IMG/VR virus record: IMGVR_UViG_3300050821_014117
Span: 1 to 51,750 of that record
DNA from: a virus
Reading direction: 5' to 3' (one strand)
Length of the DNA: 51,750 bases
The first letter of the stretch is position 1. Each line of letters begins with the position of its first letter. A model generated the notes under the pieces. That model was not told where the DNA came from. It searched no databases and saw only the letters and a program-made list of their open reading frames with translations. The position numbers and the translations under genes were made by a program. Positions 14,515 through 22,375 of the stretch are shown here, one piece after another.

Positions 14515-16191
14515 TTGAGTGGTCAACCAGGCCCTGCAACGCCCCCAGAGGAGCGCGCGAGGATCAAAAAAAAGATTGCGGAAGGTCCGTTTGGGCGAAA
14601 ACGAAAGCCCGATACGAGACTCCCGCTGCCCCGTTGGGAAGTTGTCAGCAAGGCGCGCGGAAAATACTTCTTTGAATACTGGAAATCGATTCCCCAGGAG
14701 TTTGTAGACCTGGTGGAGGTGCGGAGCTATCGCACTTGGCCCCAGATTCGCATGGAACTCGCGGAACCGGAGCGCAAAGACCACGCGTGGGAAATCATTG
14801 AGGGCGCGTGTCCGTTTGATCCTGAAGATTTTGAAACTCAGATCATGCAGCGCCCAACCTATGGTTCCGGGGATTACCGGTTCGACCTGAAGGAGCGTGG
14901 CGTACCGGATATTATTTGCCGCGGCTACGTCCACGCTCAAGACCTCCAGATGTATCCGCCGGTCCTTGACTACTCGACCCTGGTGAACTGCCCGGCAAAC
15001 CAGGAATACATCCGGACCCTGATGAAGCGCAACATCAAGCTGCCCTGGGAATACACCCCCGAGGAGGAAAACGAAATGGCCGGTACGGGAGCGGGAGTCG
15101 CGGAGTCCCTGAAGTTGATGACGGAGGCGGTGACCACCACCGCCAAGATGGCGGTCGAGAGCGCCCACGAGGCCGCCAACGCGAAGGTGGAGGCCGCGGA
15201 GGCCCGGCTCGATGAAGCCAACAATCAAGAGGAGGATGACAGCCCGCCCGATGAGGTCGCGGAATCTGCCGCGATCCGGGGGTTCGATCTCCTGGCCCAT
15301 GCGGCCGAAAAGTCGATGGACATGATGACGAAGTACGCGGGCAAGCAATACGATCCGGTCGAGATGATGAAGGCGACCAAGGAACTGATGAAGGGGGACG
15401 GGGCCGGGATCGAACTGCTGGTCGGCGCGATTGAAAAACAGGGCACCCTCATCCTCCAGATGGCGGAGAAAAACCAGGAGTTGATGCGCGAGACCCTGAA
15501 GGCTCCGGCCGCTTCCACGAAATCGATGCTGGAGCAGGTCAAGGAAATAAAAGAATTTGCGGACCTGTTCGGCTGGGGCCCGCGGGACCACGACGACGAA
15601 CCCGCGCCAGTTGTCCAGAGTCGCGCGCCTGAAAAATCGGCCGGCCAGATCATTGCCGAAAACATCAGCACCATCATCCCGGGGCTGTCGATGATTATGG
15701 CGATGGGGGCCAATATCTTTTACAACATGAAGGCCACGACCCCTCGGAACCCCGCGGAGGACATGGCGGCCGCGATGGCGCAGAACCCCCTGGCCCAAAT
15801 GCCGCCCGGGACACCACCCCAACAGTTCGCGCAGCCTGCGCCACCGGCTCCCGTCGATCCCGCGGAACGGTACCGCGGATTCATCCGCGCCATCACGGAC
15901 CCGCTGCTCCACCACTTCTTTGGCGGTCAAGCTGGGTTCAACGGCTACACGTTCGCGGAGTACATCCTGTCGAACAAGACCGGGGCGGGCGAAACGCTCG
16001 AGGGGCGTCAGGCCTACGTCACCATCAAGACCAAGCTGGGGCGCGATCAATTCGACCAATTGGTCCGGGAGCACTTCGATCTGTGGAGCAAGCTCCAGGG
16101 GATGCCGCAGCAGTGGAAAGGATTCCTGGACGAGTTCTTCGGGTACGACGAATGGGCCGCGAAGCAATCGGAAACCGCGGCGGCGGCATGA
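14515..16191 (+). CDS. Unknown 558-aa protein, first gene of rightward block
   Basis: Starts at TTG 14515 with AAGGAG eight bases upstream. Residues 1-175 look globular and mixed. Residues about 180-350 are a long charged helical region (EAANAKVEAAEARLDEANNQEEDD; MMKATKELMKG). One hydrophobic stretch follows near residue 390 (IISTIIPGLSM-type helix with MAMGANIFYNM). A Pro-rich linker leads to a helical C-terminal domain (YRGFIRAITDPLLHHFFGG...FLDEFFGYDEWAA). No Walker A, polymerase or nuclease motif is seen. The gene position next to the divergent promoters suggests a key early role or a structural scaffold; I cannot decide between them. Confidence 0.75.
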   Translation: MSGQPGPATPPEERARIKKKIAEGPFGRKRKPDTRLPLPRWEVVSKARGKYFFEYWKSIPQEFVDLVEVRSYRTWPQIRMELAEPERKDHAWEIIEGACPFDPEDFETQIMQRPTYGSGDYRFDLKERGVPDIICRGYVHAQDLQMYPPVLDYSTLVNCPANQEYIRTLMKRNIKLPWEYTPEEENEMAGTGAGVAESLKLMTEAVTTTAKMAVESAHEAANAKVEAAEARLDEANNQEEDDSPPDEVAESAAIRGFDLLAHAAEKSMDMMTKYAGKQYDPVEMMKATKELMKGDGAGIELLVGAIEKQGTLILQMAEKNQELMRETLKAPAASTKSMLEQVKEIKEFADLFGWGPRDHDDEPAPVVQSRAPEKSAGQIIAENISTIIPGLSMIMAMGANIFYNMKATTPRNPAEDMAAAMAQNPLAQMPPGTPPQQFAQPAPPAPVDPAERYRGFIRAITDPLLHHFFGGQAGFNGYTFAEYILSNKTGAGETLEGRQAYVTIKTKLGRDQFDQLVREHFDLWSKLQGMPQQWKGFLDEFFGYDEWAAKQSETAAAA

Positions 16192-16196
16192 TGGTT

Positions 16197-16634
16197 TTAT
16201 TTCGATCCCCAATGACGGCGATGATGGCAGCTTTTACACAGAGCTACGACATCGAGGCGATGGTGTGGCGCATAGCCCAAATGATGATGATATTCACGCG
16301 CTGGTTTGCCGCAGTCGAAACAAGGGAGTTCCGTTGGTCTGGCCAATGTTCCTCGCTTGATCGCAAACCTCACGGCATCGGCGGCCATCCATTGTTCCTG
16401 GGCATTGTTCGGGCCTCCAGAACGAGAGCGCCGTACAGCGACACGGCGACAAGAAATACATCTGGAAGCCAACCCATCGCTGCGGGTCCTGTCTGGATCG
16501 AATTCGCTATGCGGCTTCCAGAGTCGGCACTGACCACAGTGCTTCAGTCCTTGAGCGAGTTTGGCCTTGTACTCTTCGGTCGTCAAGCCGGTTCGCTTTG
16601 CGGCGACCTTGACAACGCCTTCATAAGATCCCAT
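16197..16634 (-). CDS. HNH endonuclease-like zinc protein
   Basis: 145 aa from ATG 16634, opposite to its neighbours. An N-terminal CGQCRLWKPHSEF...CISCRRV is a treble-clef-like zinc site; the C-terminal CFDCGKPAREYHHHLGYAPHHRLDVVALCKSCHHRRH is an HNH-type metal-binding motif (HHH...CKSCHHRRH). The reversed orientation and solitary position fit a mobile (homing-type) nuclease inserted between plus-strand genes. Cutting activity is inferred from the family. Confidence 0.75.
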   Translation of the reverse strand: MGSYEGVVKVAAKRTGLTTEEYKAKLAQGLKHCGQCRLWKPHSEFDPDRTRSDGLASRCISCRRVAVRRSRSGGPNNAQEQWMAADAVRFAIKRGTLARPTELPCFDCGKPAREYHHHLGYAPHHRLDVVALCKSCHHRRHWGSK

Positions 16635-16648
16635 AATTGAAGTGTATC

Positions 16649-17746
16649 ATGGGAAACACTACAATTCAATGGACGGACAAAAGTTGGAACCCCGTGCGCG
16701 GCTGCTCGAGGGTTTCCGAGGGGTGCCGCAACTGCTACGCGGAACGGCAGGCCGCGCGGTTCGCTGGGCTGCGTTTTGGATACCTGAAGATGGAGCCACA
16801 GCCCTTTAACGGCTTCGTCCAGATCGCGAACGGCCACCCGCAATGGACCGGCAAGGTTGAGTTAGTCGAAAAGCATCTCGAAGACCCGCTGCACTGGCGT
16901 CAACCGTCGCGCGTGTTCGTCAACAGCATGAGCGACCTGTTCCACGAAGGGCTGGACGATGAGGCGATTTCGGCGGTGTTTGCCGTGATGTCCCAAGCGC
17001 CTCAGCATACGTTTCAAATCTTGACAAAGCGGCCCCAGCGGATGCTCGAATGGTTCTCTCGATCAATGTGTACCGATGGGGTGGAAGAGTCCGGCATCAC
17101 TCGTTTCCGGTGGTGCCACGCCAACACAGAGGGGCGCTGGCCGCTCCCTAATGTCTGGTTAGGGGTTTCGGTCGAGGACCAGGCGACCGCTGACGAGCGC
17201 ATCCCGCTGCTGCTCCATACGCCTGCAGCTCTGCGGTTTGTTTCGTATGAGCCCGCGCTGGGGCCGGTGGACTTTTGGAACATCCCATATAAAAACGGTT
17301 TTACTAATTCGATGGCGCGCGGCAACAGTTTTAGGATCCCAGCATTGGACTGGCTGATTGTCGGTGGTGAATCTGGACCTGGGGCGCGGCCTTTCAACAT
17401 CGAGTGGGCACTCGAGACCATCGCACAATGCGGGCTCGCAAAGGTCCCGTGTTTCGTGAAACAATTTGGCTCCCACGTCGTGAGCCGCAACGACACCGGG
17501 TTCGATGGCGACACTCCGCGATCATGGCCGATGGACACCAAGACCTCGGACTTAACCCCGGAACACTTCCAGGGAGACCTCGTGCGAGTCCACCTGCGTG
17601 ACCGCAAGGGCGGGGACCCAGAAGAATGGCCCGAAGGATGCCGCGTCCGCCAATTCCCACGCCACGGAACCTTCACCCCCTTGATGGCGACCGCCATGCG
17701 GGACGCGGATGCCGACGCCGAACGTGTCCTGAGGGGTGACGCATGA
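16649..17746 (+). CDS. DUF5131 (phage Gp37/Gp68-like) radical-SAM-like protein
   Basis: 365 aa from ATG 16649. It has the family hallmarks in order: TTIQWTDKSWNPVRGCSRVSEGCRNCYAE with the Cys cluster C-x6-C-x2-CYA, RVFVNSMSDLFHEG, FQILTKRPQRML, NVWLGVSVEDQATADERIPLL and DWLIVGGESGPGARPF. Many phages and plasmids carry these genes; the Cys arrangement suggests an iron-sulfur cluster, and the chemistry is not established. It has been predicted to modify DNA or nucleotides. The stop is followed by a boundary element. Confidence 0.92.
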   Translation: MGNTTIQWTDKSWNPVRGCSRVSEGCRNCYAERQAARFAGLRFGYLKMEPQPFNGFVQIANGHPQWTGKVELVEKHLEDPLHWRQPSRVFVNSMSDLFHEGLDDEAISAVFAVMSQAPQHTFQILTKRPQRMLEWFSRSMCTDGVEESGITRFRWCHANTEGRWPLPNVWLGVSVEDQATADERIPLLLHTPAALRFVSYEPALGPVDFWNIPYKNGFTNSMARGNSFRIPALDWLIVGGESGPGARPFNIEWALETIAQCGLAKVPCFVKQFGSHVVSRNDTGFDGDTPRSWPMDTKTSDLTPEHFQGDLVRVHLRDRKGGDPEEWPEGCRVRQFPRHGTFTPLMATAMRDADADAERVLRGDA

Positions 17747-17757
17747 GGCCGCGGATA

Positions 17758-17818
17758 GTTCTGCCGCGGGGAACGACCCGAGCAAGCCAAAGGGCACAAA
17801 AGAGTGGTGGTCGCCAAC
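17758..17818 (+). repeat. Boundary element 2
   Basis: GTTC, CGGGGAACGACC, AGCAAGCC, core, GTCGCCAAC, followed by AAAAAGGAG that serves the TTG start at 17835. A GTG at 17736 would instead read through the element in frame into the next protein. Confidence 0.9.
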
Positions 17819-17834
17819 CAAAAAGGAGAATCCT

Positions 17835-18146
17835 TTGCCTCTAACGGATCAACAGATTGACGAGATCCTAGACCAGCAGCGCCCCCACATGCGGGAATGC
17901 TACCGCCAGATGTTTGAGCGGGGGCAGCCCTGGTGCTCCATGAAGGTAGGGCACATGAAAACGGTCAATGGCTCCACCTGGGACTTCATGATGTACTGGA
18001 CCCTCGAGCCCGTCGCGGACCTGATCGCCGGAGTCCTGAATGGTTACGTGAAACTCAACGCAACCCTCCAGCGGGGCACCCAGCCCCAGGGAACCGTTCC
18101 GCCTCCACCGCCCGCGGACCAGAAGGGCAACGCGTTCGGGCTATGA
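17835..18146 (+). CDS. Hypothetical protein, 103 aa
   Basis: TTG 17835 is chosen because AAAAGGAG sits six bases before it. The protein starts MPLTDQQIDEILDQQRPHM, has a helical N-terminal half and an aromatic middle (GSTWDFMMYWTLEPVADLIAG), and ends in a Pro-rich tail. Coupled to the coat-like paralogue by ATGA. An in-frame GTG at 17736 would add 33 residues made largely of element sequence. Confidence 0.65.
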   Translation: MPLTDQQIDEILDQQRPHMRECYRQMFERGQPWCSMKVGHMKTVNGSTWDFMMYWTLEPVADLIAGVLNGYVKLNATLQRGTQPQGTVPPPPPADQKGNAFGL

Positions 18147-18814
18147 CGCTCTCCGACCCCACTGCACGGCAGCGAGAATTGCGCGATGAATTTCCTGGCG
18201 TTTACGCCGGGTACAATCTCAATATCCAGACCGGTGTCCTGTGGGATTCGGTCCAGCTCTGCGCCAATGAAGCCGCGGACCGGTTGGAATTGTTCCGCGT
18301 CCCCATCGGTGCCCCGGACCAACATGGGCGGCTCAAATCAATCCGCGACACCAACATGGCGCAACACGGCCGGCTCGATGCCCCCGAGGCGTTCAGTGTC
18401 CGGCGGCTGGTGTGGACGTTTTCGAGCTTCGCGGCCGACCAGGATGTCTACGGGTTCGCGGAGGCCGTGGTCTGGACCTTGTGGTTAGGGCACAAATATG
18501 TGGCCCGCAATAACATCATCTCGCTCCAGACCGCCCCCAATATACTGGCACCGATCCGGACCTGCGAGTGGTGCCGGTCGGTATATGCGGGCGACATTTC
18601 GTGCCCGGGGTGTGGGGCCCGCCAATTCTCGATTCAGGGCCTGCCCGATGGTCCGCCGGCTGGTAGAAGATTTTTCCTCGAGTTCCTCATGCCGGTCCGC
18701 ATCTTGAACCAGATCACCTTCTGGGTCGATCTTGCAGCCCCAGGGTTCCGGCCCGCTGCGGCCCTCGAGCTATGGTGCCATCTGGAAGGCCTGCACGCCA
18801 CCGGAGTCCAGTGA
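18143..18814 (+). CDS. Coat-like paralogue with inserted zinc ribbon
   Basis: 223 aa from ATG 18143. It shares with the 395-1078 product the block DTNMAQHGRLDAPEAFSV, a WLG-x-K-x-x-x-R-N-N-I stretch and the C-terminus HLEGLHATGVQ. In place of the variable middle of the other copy it carries CEWCRSVYAGDISCPGCGA, a four-Cys zinc ribbon. It lies far from the other copy, in the rightward block. It may be a minor virion protein or a regulator that copies the coat fold (inference). Confidence 0.7.
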   Translation: MTLSDPTARQRELRDEFPGVYAGYNLNIQTGVLWDSVQLCANEAADRLELFRVPIGAPDQHGRLKSIRDTNMAQHGRLDAPEAFSVRRLVWTFSSFAADQDVYGFAEAVVWTLWLGHKYVARNNIISLQTAPNILAPIRTCEWCRSVYAGDISCPGCGARQFSIQGLPDGPPAGRRFFLEFLMPVRILNQITFWVDLAAPGFRPAAALELWCHLEGLHATGVQ

Positions 18815-19107
18815 TGGAACGGCTCGACCTCTACTTGAGCGTCCGGGAAGCCTGTGGCGACTACTACGCCACCGAACTGAACCAGAGGCTCGCCGCGGGG
18901 GTCCGGGTCTACCGGCTCGAGGATGGCGAATGTGTGTGGGCCACCGAGGCCACGCGCCCCGGCGGCCGGCCGGTCTCCAGGTCCCGGGACCTCGAGCTGG
19001 TGGTGCGGAACCAGCGGGCCGAATTTATCCAGACCCAAGCGGTCCAGCGGGTCGCCCCCGGTCAGGATAAAATGAGGCCATGGCAATCAAGCCCGGAGAC
19101 CGCGTGA
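18814..19107 (+). CDS. Hypothetical protein, 97 aa
   Basis: ATG 18814 overlaps the stop of the coat-like gene (TGATG). The product begins MERLDLYLSVREACGDYYATEL and has a short beta-like stretch (GVRVYRLEDGECVWATEA). The last 28 bases overlap the next gene in another frame. No family recognised. Confidence 0.6.
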   Translation: MERLDLYLSVREACGDYYATELNQRLAAGVRVYRLEDGECVWATEATRPGGRPVSRSRDLELVVRNQRAEFIQTQAVQRVAPGQDKMRPWQSSPETA

Positions 19108-19271
19108 TCTATTGCGCGAATTCGTGTCCCGGCTATTGGCCCGCAGCGGAACCAGGGGTGGTCAAGGCCGTCGGGGTCGTGCGCGCCTGGGTCCAGTTCC
19201 CCTGGGGGCTCCAGTGGCTCCGGCTGGATTCGCTCAAGGTGGTCAAAGTGGACTCCGTGGCGGCTGCCTGA
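19080..19271 (+). CDS. Small SH3-like barrel candidate, 63 aa
   Basis: ATG 19080 with GAGG close upstream. MAIKPGDRVIYCANSCPGYWPAAEPGVVKAV...LRLDSLKVV has the KPGDRV start and strand spacing typical of small SH3-like or KOW-like barrels, but this is only a pattern resemblance. Followed by the repeated GCCGTACACG sites. Confidence 0.55.
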   Translation: MAIKPGDRVIYCANSCPGYWPAAEPGVVKAVGVVRAWVQFPWGLQWLRLDSLKVVKVDSVAAA

Positions 19272-19273
19272 AC

Positions 19274-19305
19274 GCCGTACACGGCGCTTGTAATCGCCGT
19301 ACACG
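19274..19305 (+). promoter_or_regulatory. Direct repeat operator pair GCCGTACACG
   Basis: Two exact copies of GCCGTACACG at 19274-19283 and 19296-19305, 22 bases apart, or about two helical turns. The second lies inside the spacer of the promoter at 19288-19316, as expected for a repressor site. Confidence 0.55.
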
Positions 19306-19316
19306 CCCGCTATACT
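19288..19316 (+). promoter_or_regulatory. Promoter, probably leaderless
   Basis: TTGTAA, 17-base spacer, TATACT. The GTG start at 19323 is seven bases after the -10 box, at the expected transcription start. Confidence 0.65.
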
Positions 19317-19322
19317 GTTCGG

Positions 19323-19661
19323 GTGTCCTCATCCACCCTTTCGGGCCGGCGCAAGCGTTTCCGGTGCCACAACTGCGACAAACTCACGATCAAAAACCCA
19401 ACCCAGCCCAAGCAACGGTTTTGCTCTGATGCTTGCCGGTATGAATACAACAAGCACGGGGCCGCGTTCGGGCCCTTGAAAGCCAAACTGGAAAAGTTGG
19501 TGCGCCAGATCATCCAGGACGAAGTGGCCCGCCTGAAACAAGACATTGGATTCTTGGCGCAGGTCGAAATAGAACGGGAAGGCCTGGGGGCGGAAAATAA
19601 TCTCGCGATGGCGACGTTTGACCGGTTGCTAAAACTCCAGCGGCCTAGTTCAGGCGCTTGA
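19323..19661 (+). CDS. Zinc-finger protein with coiled coil, 112 aa
   Basis: GTG 19323. The N-terminus is basic with a C-x2-C...C-x3-C finger (RFRCHNCDKLTIKNPTQPKQRFCSDACRYEYNK), a FCS/MYM-like pattern typical of phage-encoded fingers. A charged helix of about 50 residues follows (LKAKLEKLVRQIIQDEVARLKQD). Its own promoter with a double operator suggests a regulated, possibly regulatory, protein. Convergent with the following replication-type gene. Confidence 0.75.
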   Translation: MSSSTLSGRRKRFRCHNCDKLTIKNPTQPKQRFCSDACRYEYNKHGAAFGPLKAKLEKLVRQIIQDEVARLKQDIGFLAQVEIEREGLGAENNLAMATFDRLLKLQRPSSGA

Positions 19662-19666
19662 GCGCG

Positions 19667-20485
19667 CTAGTTCCCAAACCCGGCCAAAAATTCCATATCG
19701 GTCAGAACCCGCTGGGTAGGTTTGCGACTTGAATTGCCGCCTCGTTGGCGCCGCGCCTCTTGTTTAAATTCTTGCAAACTTTTTGAACCCCAAAGACCGG
19801 CGGATGTCTGCCCAGGCCACCGGACCAGGAGTTCCAAAACTTCCTGGACTGGAAGCTCGCCAAATGTTCTCAATACCTTGGCGGCCAGCCTTCTGGTTGG
19901 CGCTGCCATCTGTAAATCGTTGGATCGTTTGGCGATAGCCACATATTCCACGTCTGAGAGTTCACGTTTTACACCACCACCACCAGCCACCTGTTCGGTG
20001 GAGGAGGGGGTAGGGGGTGGTGGTTCCCCTAGTTCTGTCTCTGGTTCTACCTCTGGTTCTGCCATGGCAAACGGAATGGCATTTGCCATCTGGTTTGCTA
20101 TTACTATGTCCCCACTTTGTGAACACCCGTCCAGGACCTTTCCCCACCTGGATTCCGCACCTTTCTTCCCTGAAATCTGACGTTTAGCCAAAACGACCAA
20201 TCTCTGGCTGCGTTTTTCTTCGTCCGCCGGGAAGTAAAATACTGCGTCAGTAATTTCGAAAAAATTCTCCAAGACCGGCCAGATCTTGCGAAATTTGTAG
20301 CGCGAAAGCTGAAAGGATCTGGCCAGCGATAGCAGAAACTTTTCGTTAGCCGGGATCCCCCCGTTGTAGAACGAGAAGTCGCGGAACCGCTGGAGCGCCC
20401 CAGCCTCCTCACACGTCAGGGCGAGTTGCGCGCCGGCTAATTCTTCGGATGGGTAACGCTGAATCCAGGGCTGATTTTTGGCCAT
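19667..20485 (-). CDS. DUF1376-like replication-initiation/helicase-loader-type protein
   Basis: 272 aa from ATG 20485 with GAGGAG upstream. The first 90 residues (IQRYPSEELAGAQLALTCEEAGALQRFRDFSFYNGGIPANEKFLLSLA...FEITDAVFYFPADEEKRS) match the winged-helix DUF1376 (YdaU-type) pattern, in which most residues are in the order of DnaD/replication-protein folds. A linker rich in Pro/Glu and a helical C-terminal domain follow. It is the only replication-like gene I can see. It would act at an origin or load a host helicase (inference). Confidence 0.7.
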   Translation of the reverse strand: MAKNQPWIQRYPSEELAGAQLALTCEEAGALQRFRDFSFYNGGIPANEKFLLSLARSFQLSRYKFRKIWPVLENFFEITDAVFYFPADEEKRSQRLVVLAKRQISGKKGAESRWGKVLDGCSQSGDIVIANQMANAIPFAMAEPEVEPETELGEPPPPTPSSTEQVAGGGGVKRELSDVEYVAIAKRSNDLQMAAPTRRLAAKVLRTFGELPVQEVLELLVRWPGQTSAGLWGSKSLQEFKQEARRQRGGNSSRKPTQRVLTDMEFLAGFGN

Positions 20486-20523
20486 CGGGATCTCCTCGGG
20501 CCAAAAGAATCAATAGAAACCAC

Positions 20524-20552
20524 TTGCGCGGTTCCCCGAAGCATCGTATAGT
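20524..20552 (+). promoter_or_regulatory. Promoter of the putative small RNA
   Basis: TTGCGC, 17-base spacer, TATAGT. The expected transcription start is near 20559; no start codon with a ribosome site follows. Confidence 0.6.
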
Positions 20553-20558
20553 GGAGAT

Positions 20559-20640
20559 GGTTTCGGTCGTTTGGGTTTGGGAGCCCGTAAACGATTGACG
20601 ACGGCGTTCCGGGGATTCCTCGGGACGCCGTTTCTGTTTG
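20559..20640 (+). ncRNA. Putative small RNA with two hairpins
   Basis: About 80 bases between the promoter and a rho-independent-like end. Hairpin 1 is TCGTTTGGG...CCC-GT-AAACGA. Hairpin 2 is CGGCGTTCC...GGGACGCCG (one G-T pair), followed by TTTCTGTTT. It lies upstream of, and opposite to, the replication-type gene start. It could be a regulator in trans or may act on the neighbouring gene. Confidence 0.55.
20601..20639 (+). terminator. Rho-independent-like terminator
   Basis: Ten-pair GC-rich stem (ACGGCGTTCC with GGGACGCCGT) followed by a T-rich run TTTCTGTTT. Confidence 0.6.
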
Positions 20641-20715
20641 GCCTGACATTTTTTGAAGTGAGCGCGCAAAACGCGCACGGAAAAGTTTACCCCAAAAGTT
20701 CCCCCAGTACTAGGA

Positions 20716-20744
20716 TTGATTTTTTTGTCCCGCTGTTGTATGGT
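20716..20744 (+). promoter_or_regulatory. Promoter of the dockerin-like secreted protein gene
   Basis: TTGATT, 17-base spacer, TATGGT, about 90 bases before ATG 20837. Weaker -10 box than the other promoters listed. Confidence 0.4.
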
Positions 20745-20836
20745 GGAGCAACCGCAAAACGGCCCCGGCCCGTACTGATTCGCCCCCCGCATCGGGAACC
20801 GCCGGGACCACTCCCCTTGGAGCAGATGGAGCCGAA

Positions 20837-21547
20837 ATGAACCTGCGATGTTGCGCGCTGCTGTTATGGACCGCGGGGCTGGCGCTGCCCCAGAGCCAAT
20901 TGGCCGGGACCGCCACCACCACGACGGTCGCGCCGGGCTCAACCTTCGGGTTTTCGGTCCAGTGGGGTTGCGCGGCCCCACCGTGTAGTTCCGTGGCGGC
21001 GAGCCAGTGGACCGTTGCGGCCGCGCCATGGAACCCCGCGAGCCCAATCCTCACCAGCATGACGGCAGCGGCCGGCACCGCAGCCACCGCGGCGGGTAAG
21101 GCGATTTACTCCGGGGGGTTCAATGGCGCTGCTGGGACCGAGGCCTTCGTAGTGGTGGGGCAAAACCAGAATCAGTTGCAACCGGGCCAGATCGCCAGCT
21201 TGACGGCAACGGTCTCGCCCACCGCGCCCGCCGGCACCTTTACCCTTGCGATCACGGGCCCCAGCACCGCGGACCCATCGGGCGGCACCGTCATGACCAC
21301 CACCGGGCCCCCCGTCACCATCACGATCCAGGTGGCGTTTAGTTTTTGCGATGTCCTGCACAACGGGGGCGCAACCCCGCAGGCCCGGCTGCTCGACCTC
21401 CAGGCCGAGGCCAACTGGCTTGTGGGGAACCCGCCGGCACCCGCGGGCTCTACGCCGGACCGGAACGGCGATGGAGTTGGCGATGCCGACGATGGCCAGA
21501 TCGTAGCGAACTGGGCGGCGGGCCAGGCCTGCACGGCCAAACAGTGA
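20837..21547 (+). CDS. Secreted protein with dockerin-like C-terminus
   Basis: 236 aa, start ATG 20837 with GGAG upstream. A signal peptide (MNLRCCALLLWTAGLALPQS) is followed by a Thr/Ala-rich beta-sandwich-like domain (TTTTVAPGSTFGFSVQWGC...). The C-terminal 55 residues (LLDLQAEANWLVGNPP...DRNGDGVGDADDGQIV) look like a dockerin/EF-hand-type calcium site (DRNGDGVGDADD). Such modules are common in Acidobacteriota surface proteins. Perhaps a host-range or surface-decorating accessory. Coupled by GTGA to the methyltransferase. Confidence 0.75.
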   Translation: MNLRCCALLLWTAGLALPQSQLAGTATTTTVAPGSTFGFSVQWGCAAPPCSSVAASQWTVAAAPWNPASPILTSMTAAAGTAATAAGKAIYSGGFNGAAGTEAFVVVGQNQNQLQPGQIASLTATVSPTAPAGTFTLAITGPSTADPSGGTVMTTTGPPVTITIQVAFSFCDVLHNGGATPQARLLDLQAEANWLVGNPPAPAGSTPDRNGDGVGDADDGQIVANWAAGQACTAKQ

Positions 21548-22374
21548 AACCCTACTACCAGCACGCCGGCATCACCATCTACCACGGCAACGCCCTGGAG
21601 ATCCTGCTCGACCTGCCGGACCAATCCCACGACACCCTCTTGACCGACCCACCCTACAGCTCCGGGGGCCAGTTCCGCGGCGACCGCATCCAATCGGTCC
21701 ACACCAAGTACGTCCAGAGCGAAAGCGAATCAGGCCACGCGCTGGGGAGCTTTTCCGGCGACAACCGCGATCAGCGCTCGTTCGGCTACTGGGTGTCCCT
21801 ATGGGCCAACGAGTCCCGCCGGGTCCTGCGCCCGGGCTCGATCGTGGCGTGCTTTACAGATTGGCGCCAGCTCCCCACCATGACGGACGCGCTCCAGGCC
21901 GGCGGGATCGTGTGGCGCGGAATCGTCCCCTGGCACAAACCCAATGGTCGACGGACCCAGGGCCGCTGGGCCAACGATTGCGAGTACGTGGTCTGGGGCA
22001 CCAATGGCCCCCGGGAACTCGAGGGCCGGGCGCCTGCCGGGTTCTACGAGGTTTGCTCACCGGCGGGTGAGGACCGGGACCACATCACCCAAAAGCCCTT
22101 GGACCTGATTGCGGCGCTGCTGCGGGGCTTGCCGGGCCGCACGGTTCTGGACCCGTTCATGGGGTCAGGCACAACCCTGCGGGCCGCCAAAGACCTGGGG
22201 CTTGAAGCGACCGGCATCGAGATCGAGGAGCAGTATTGCGAATCGGCCGCGCTCCGGATGGCCCAAGAGTCCCTATGGGTGGGGCCCAATGAAGTTGCAC
22301 AGCAGGAACGGTTGGACCTGCCGGAAGCAATGGTCCCGGTCCCTGACGTGCCGGGCTTCGCGTGGAATCACTGA
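21544..22374 (+). CDS. DNA methyltransferase, N4/N6 (amino) class
   Basis: 276 aa from GTG 21544. Motif IV is TDPPYSSGG at residues 34-42; motif I-type FMGSGTTLRAAKDLGLEATGIEIEEQYCESA stands at the C-terminal side after TQKPLDLIAALL, the beta-class order (motif IV before motif I). It methylates an exocyclic amino group of adenine or cytosine in DNA. There is no restriction enzyme beside it, so protection of the phage genome from host restriction is most likely. Confidence 0.92.
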   Translation: MKPYYQHAGITIYHGNALEILLDLPDQSHDTLLTDPPYSSGGQFRGDRIQSVHTKYVQSESESGHALGSFSGDNRDQRSFGYWVSLWANESRRVLRPGSIVACFTDWRQLPTMTDALQAGGIVWRGIVPWHKPNGRRTQGRWANDCEYVVWGTNGPRELEGRAPAGFYEVCSPAGEDRDHITQKPLDLIAALLRGLPGRTVLDPFMGSGTTLRAAKDLGLEATGIEIEEQYCESAALRMAQESLWVGPNEVAQQERLDLPEAMVPVPDVPGFAWNH

Positions 22375-22375
22375 A

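Larger units (their letters stand above)
20486..20836. other. Intergenic region with sRNA gene and promoters
   Basis: 351 bases with no convincing protein gene. It holds a promoter, an apparent short RNA with terminator (20559-20640), a palindrome GTGAGCGCGCAAAACGCGCAC near 20658-20678 that could be an operator, and a promoter for the secreted-protein gene at 20837. Confidence 0.6.

Noticed and set aside
17743-17844. 33-codon ORF (MRPRIVLPRGTT...) through element 2
   Set aside because: Overlaps the DUF5131 stop by ATGA like the other bridging ORFs, but ends within the next gene after its start, so it does not fit the stop-start pattern.
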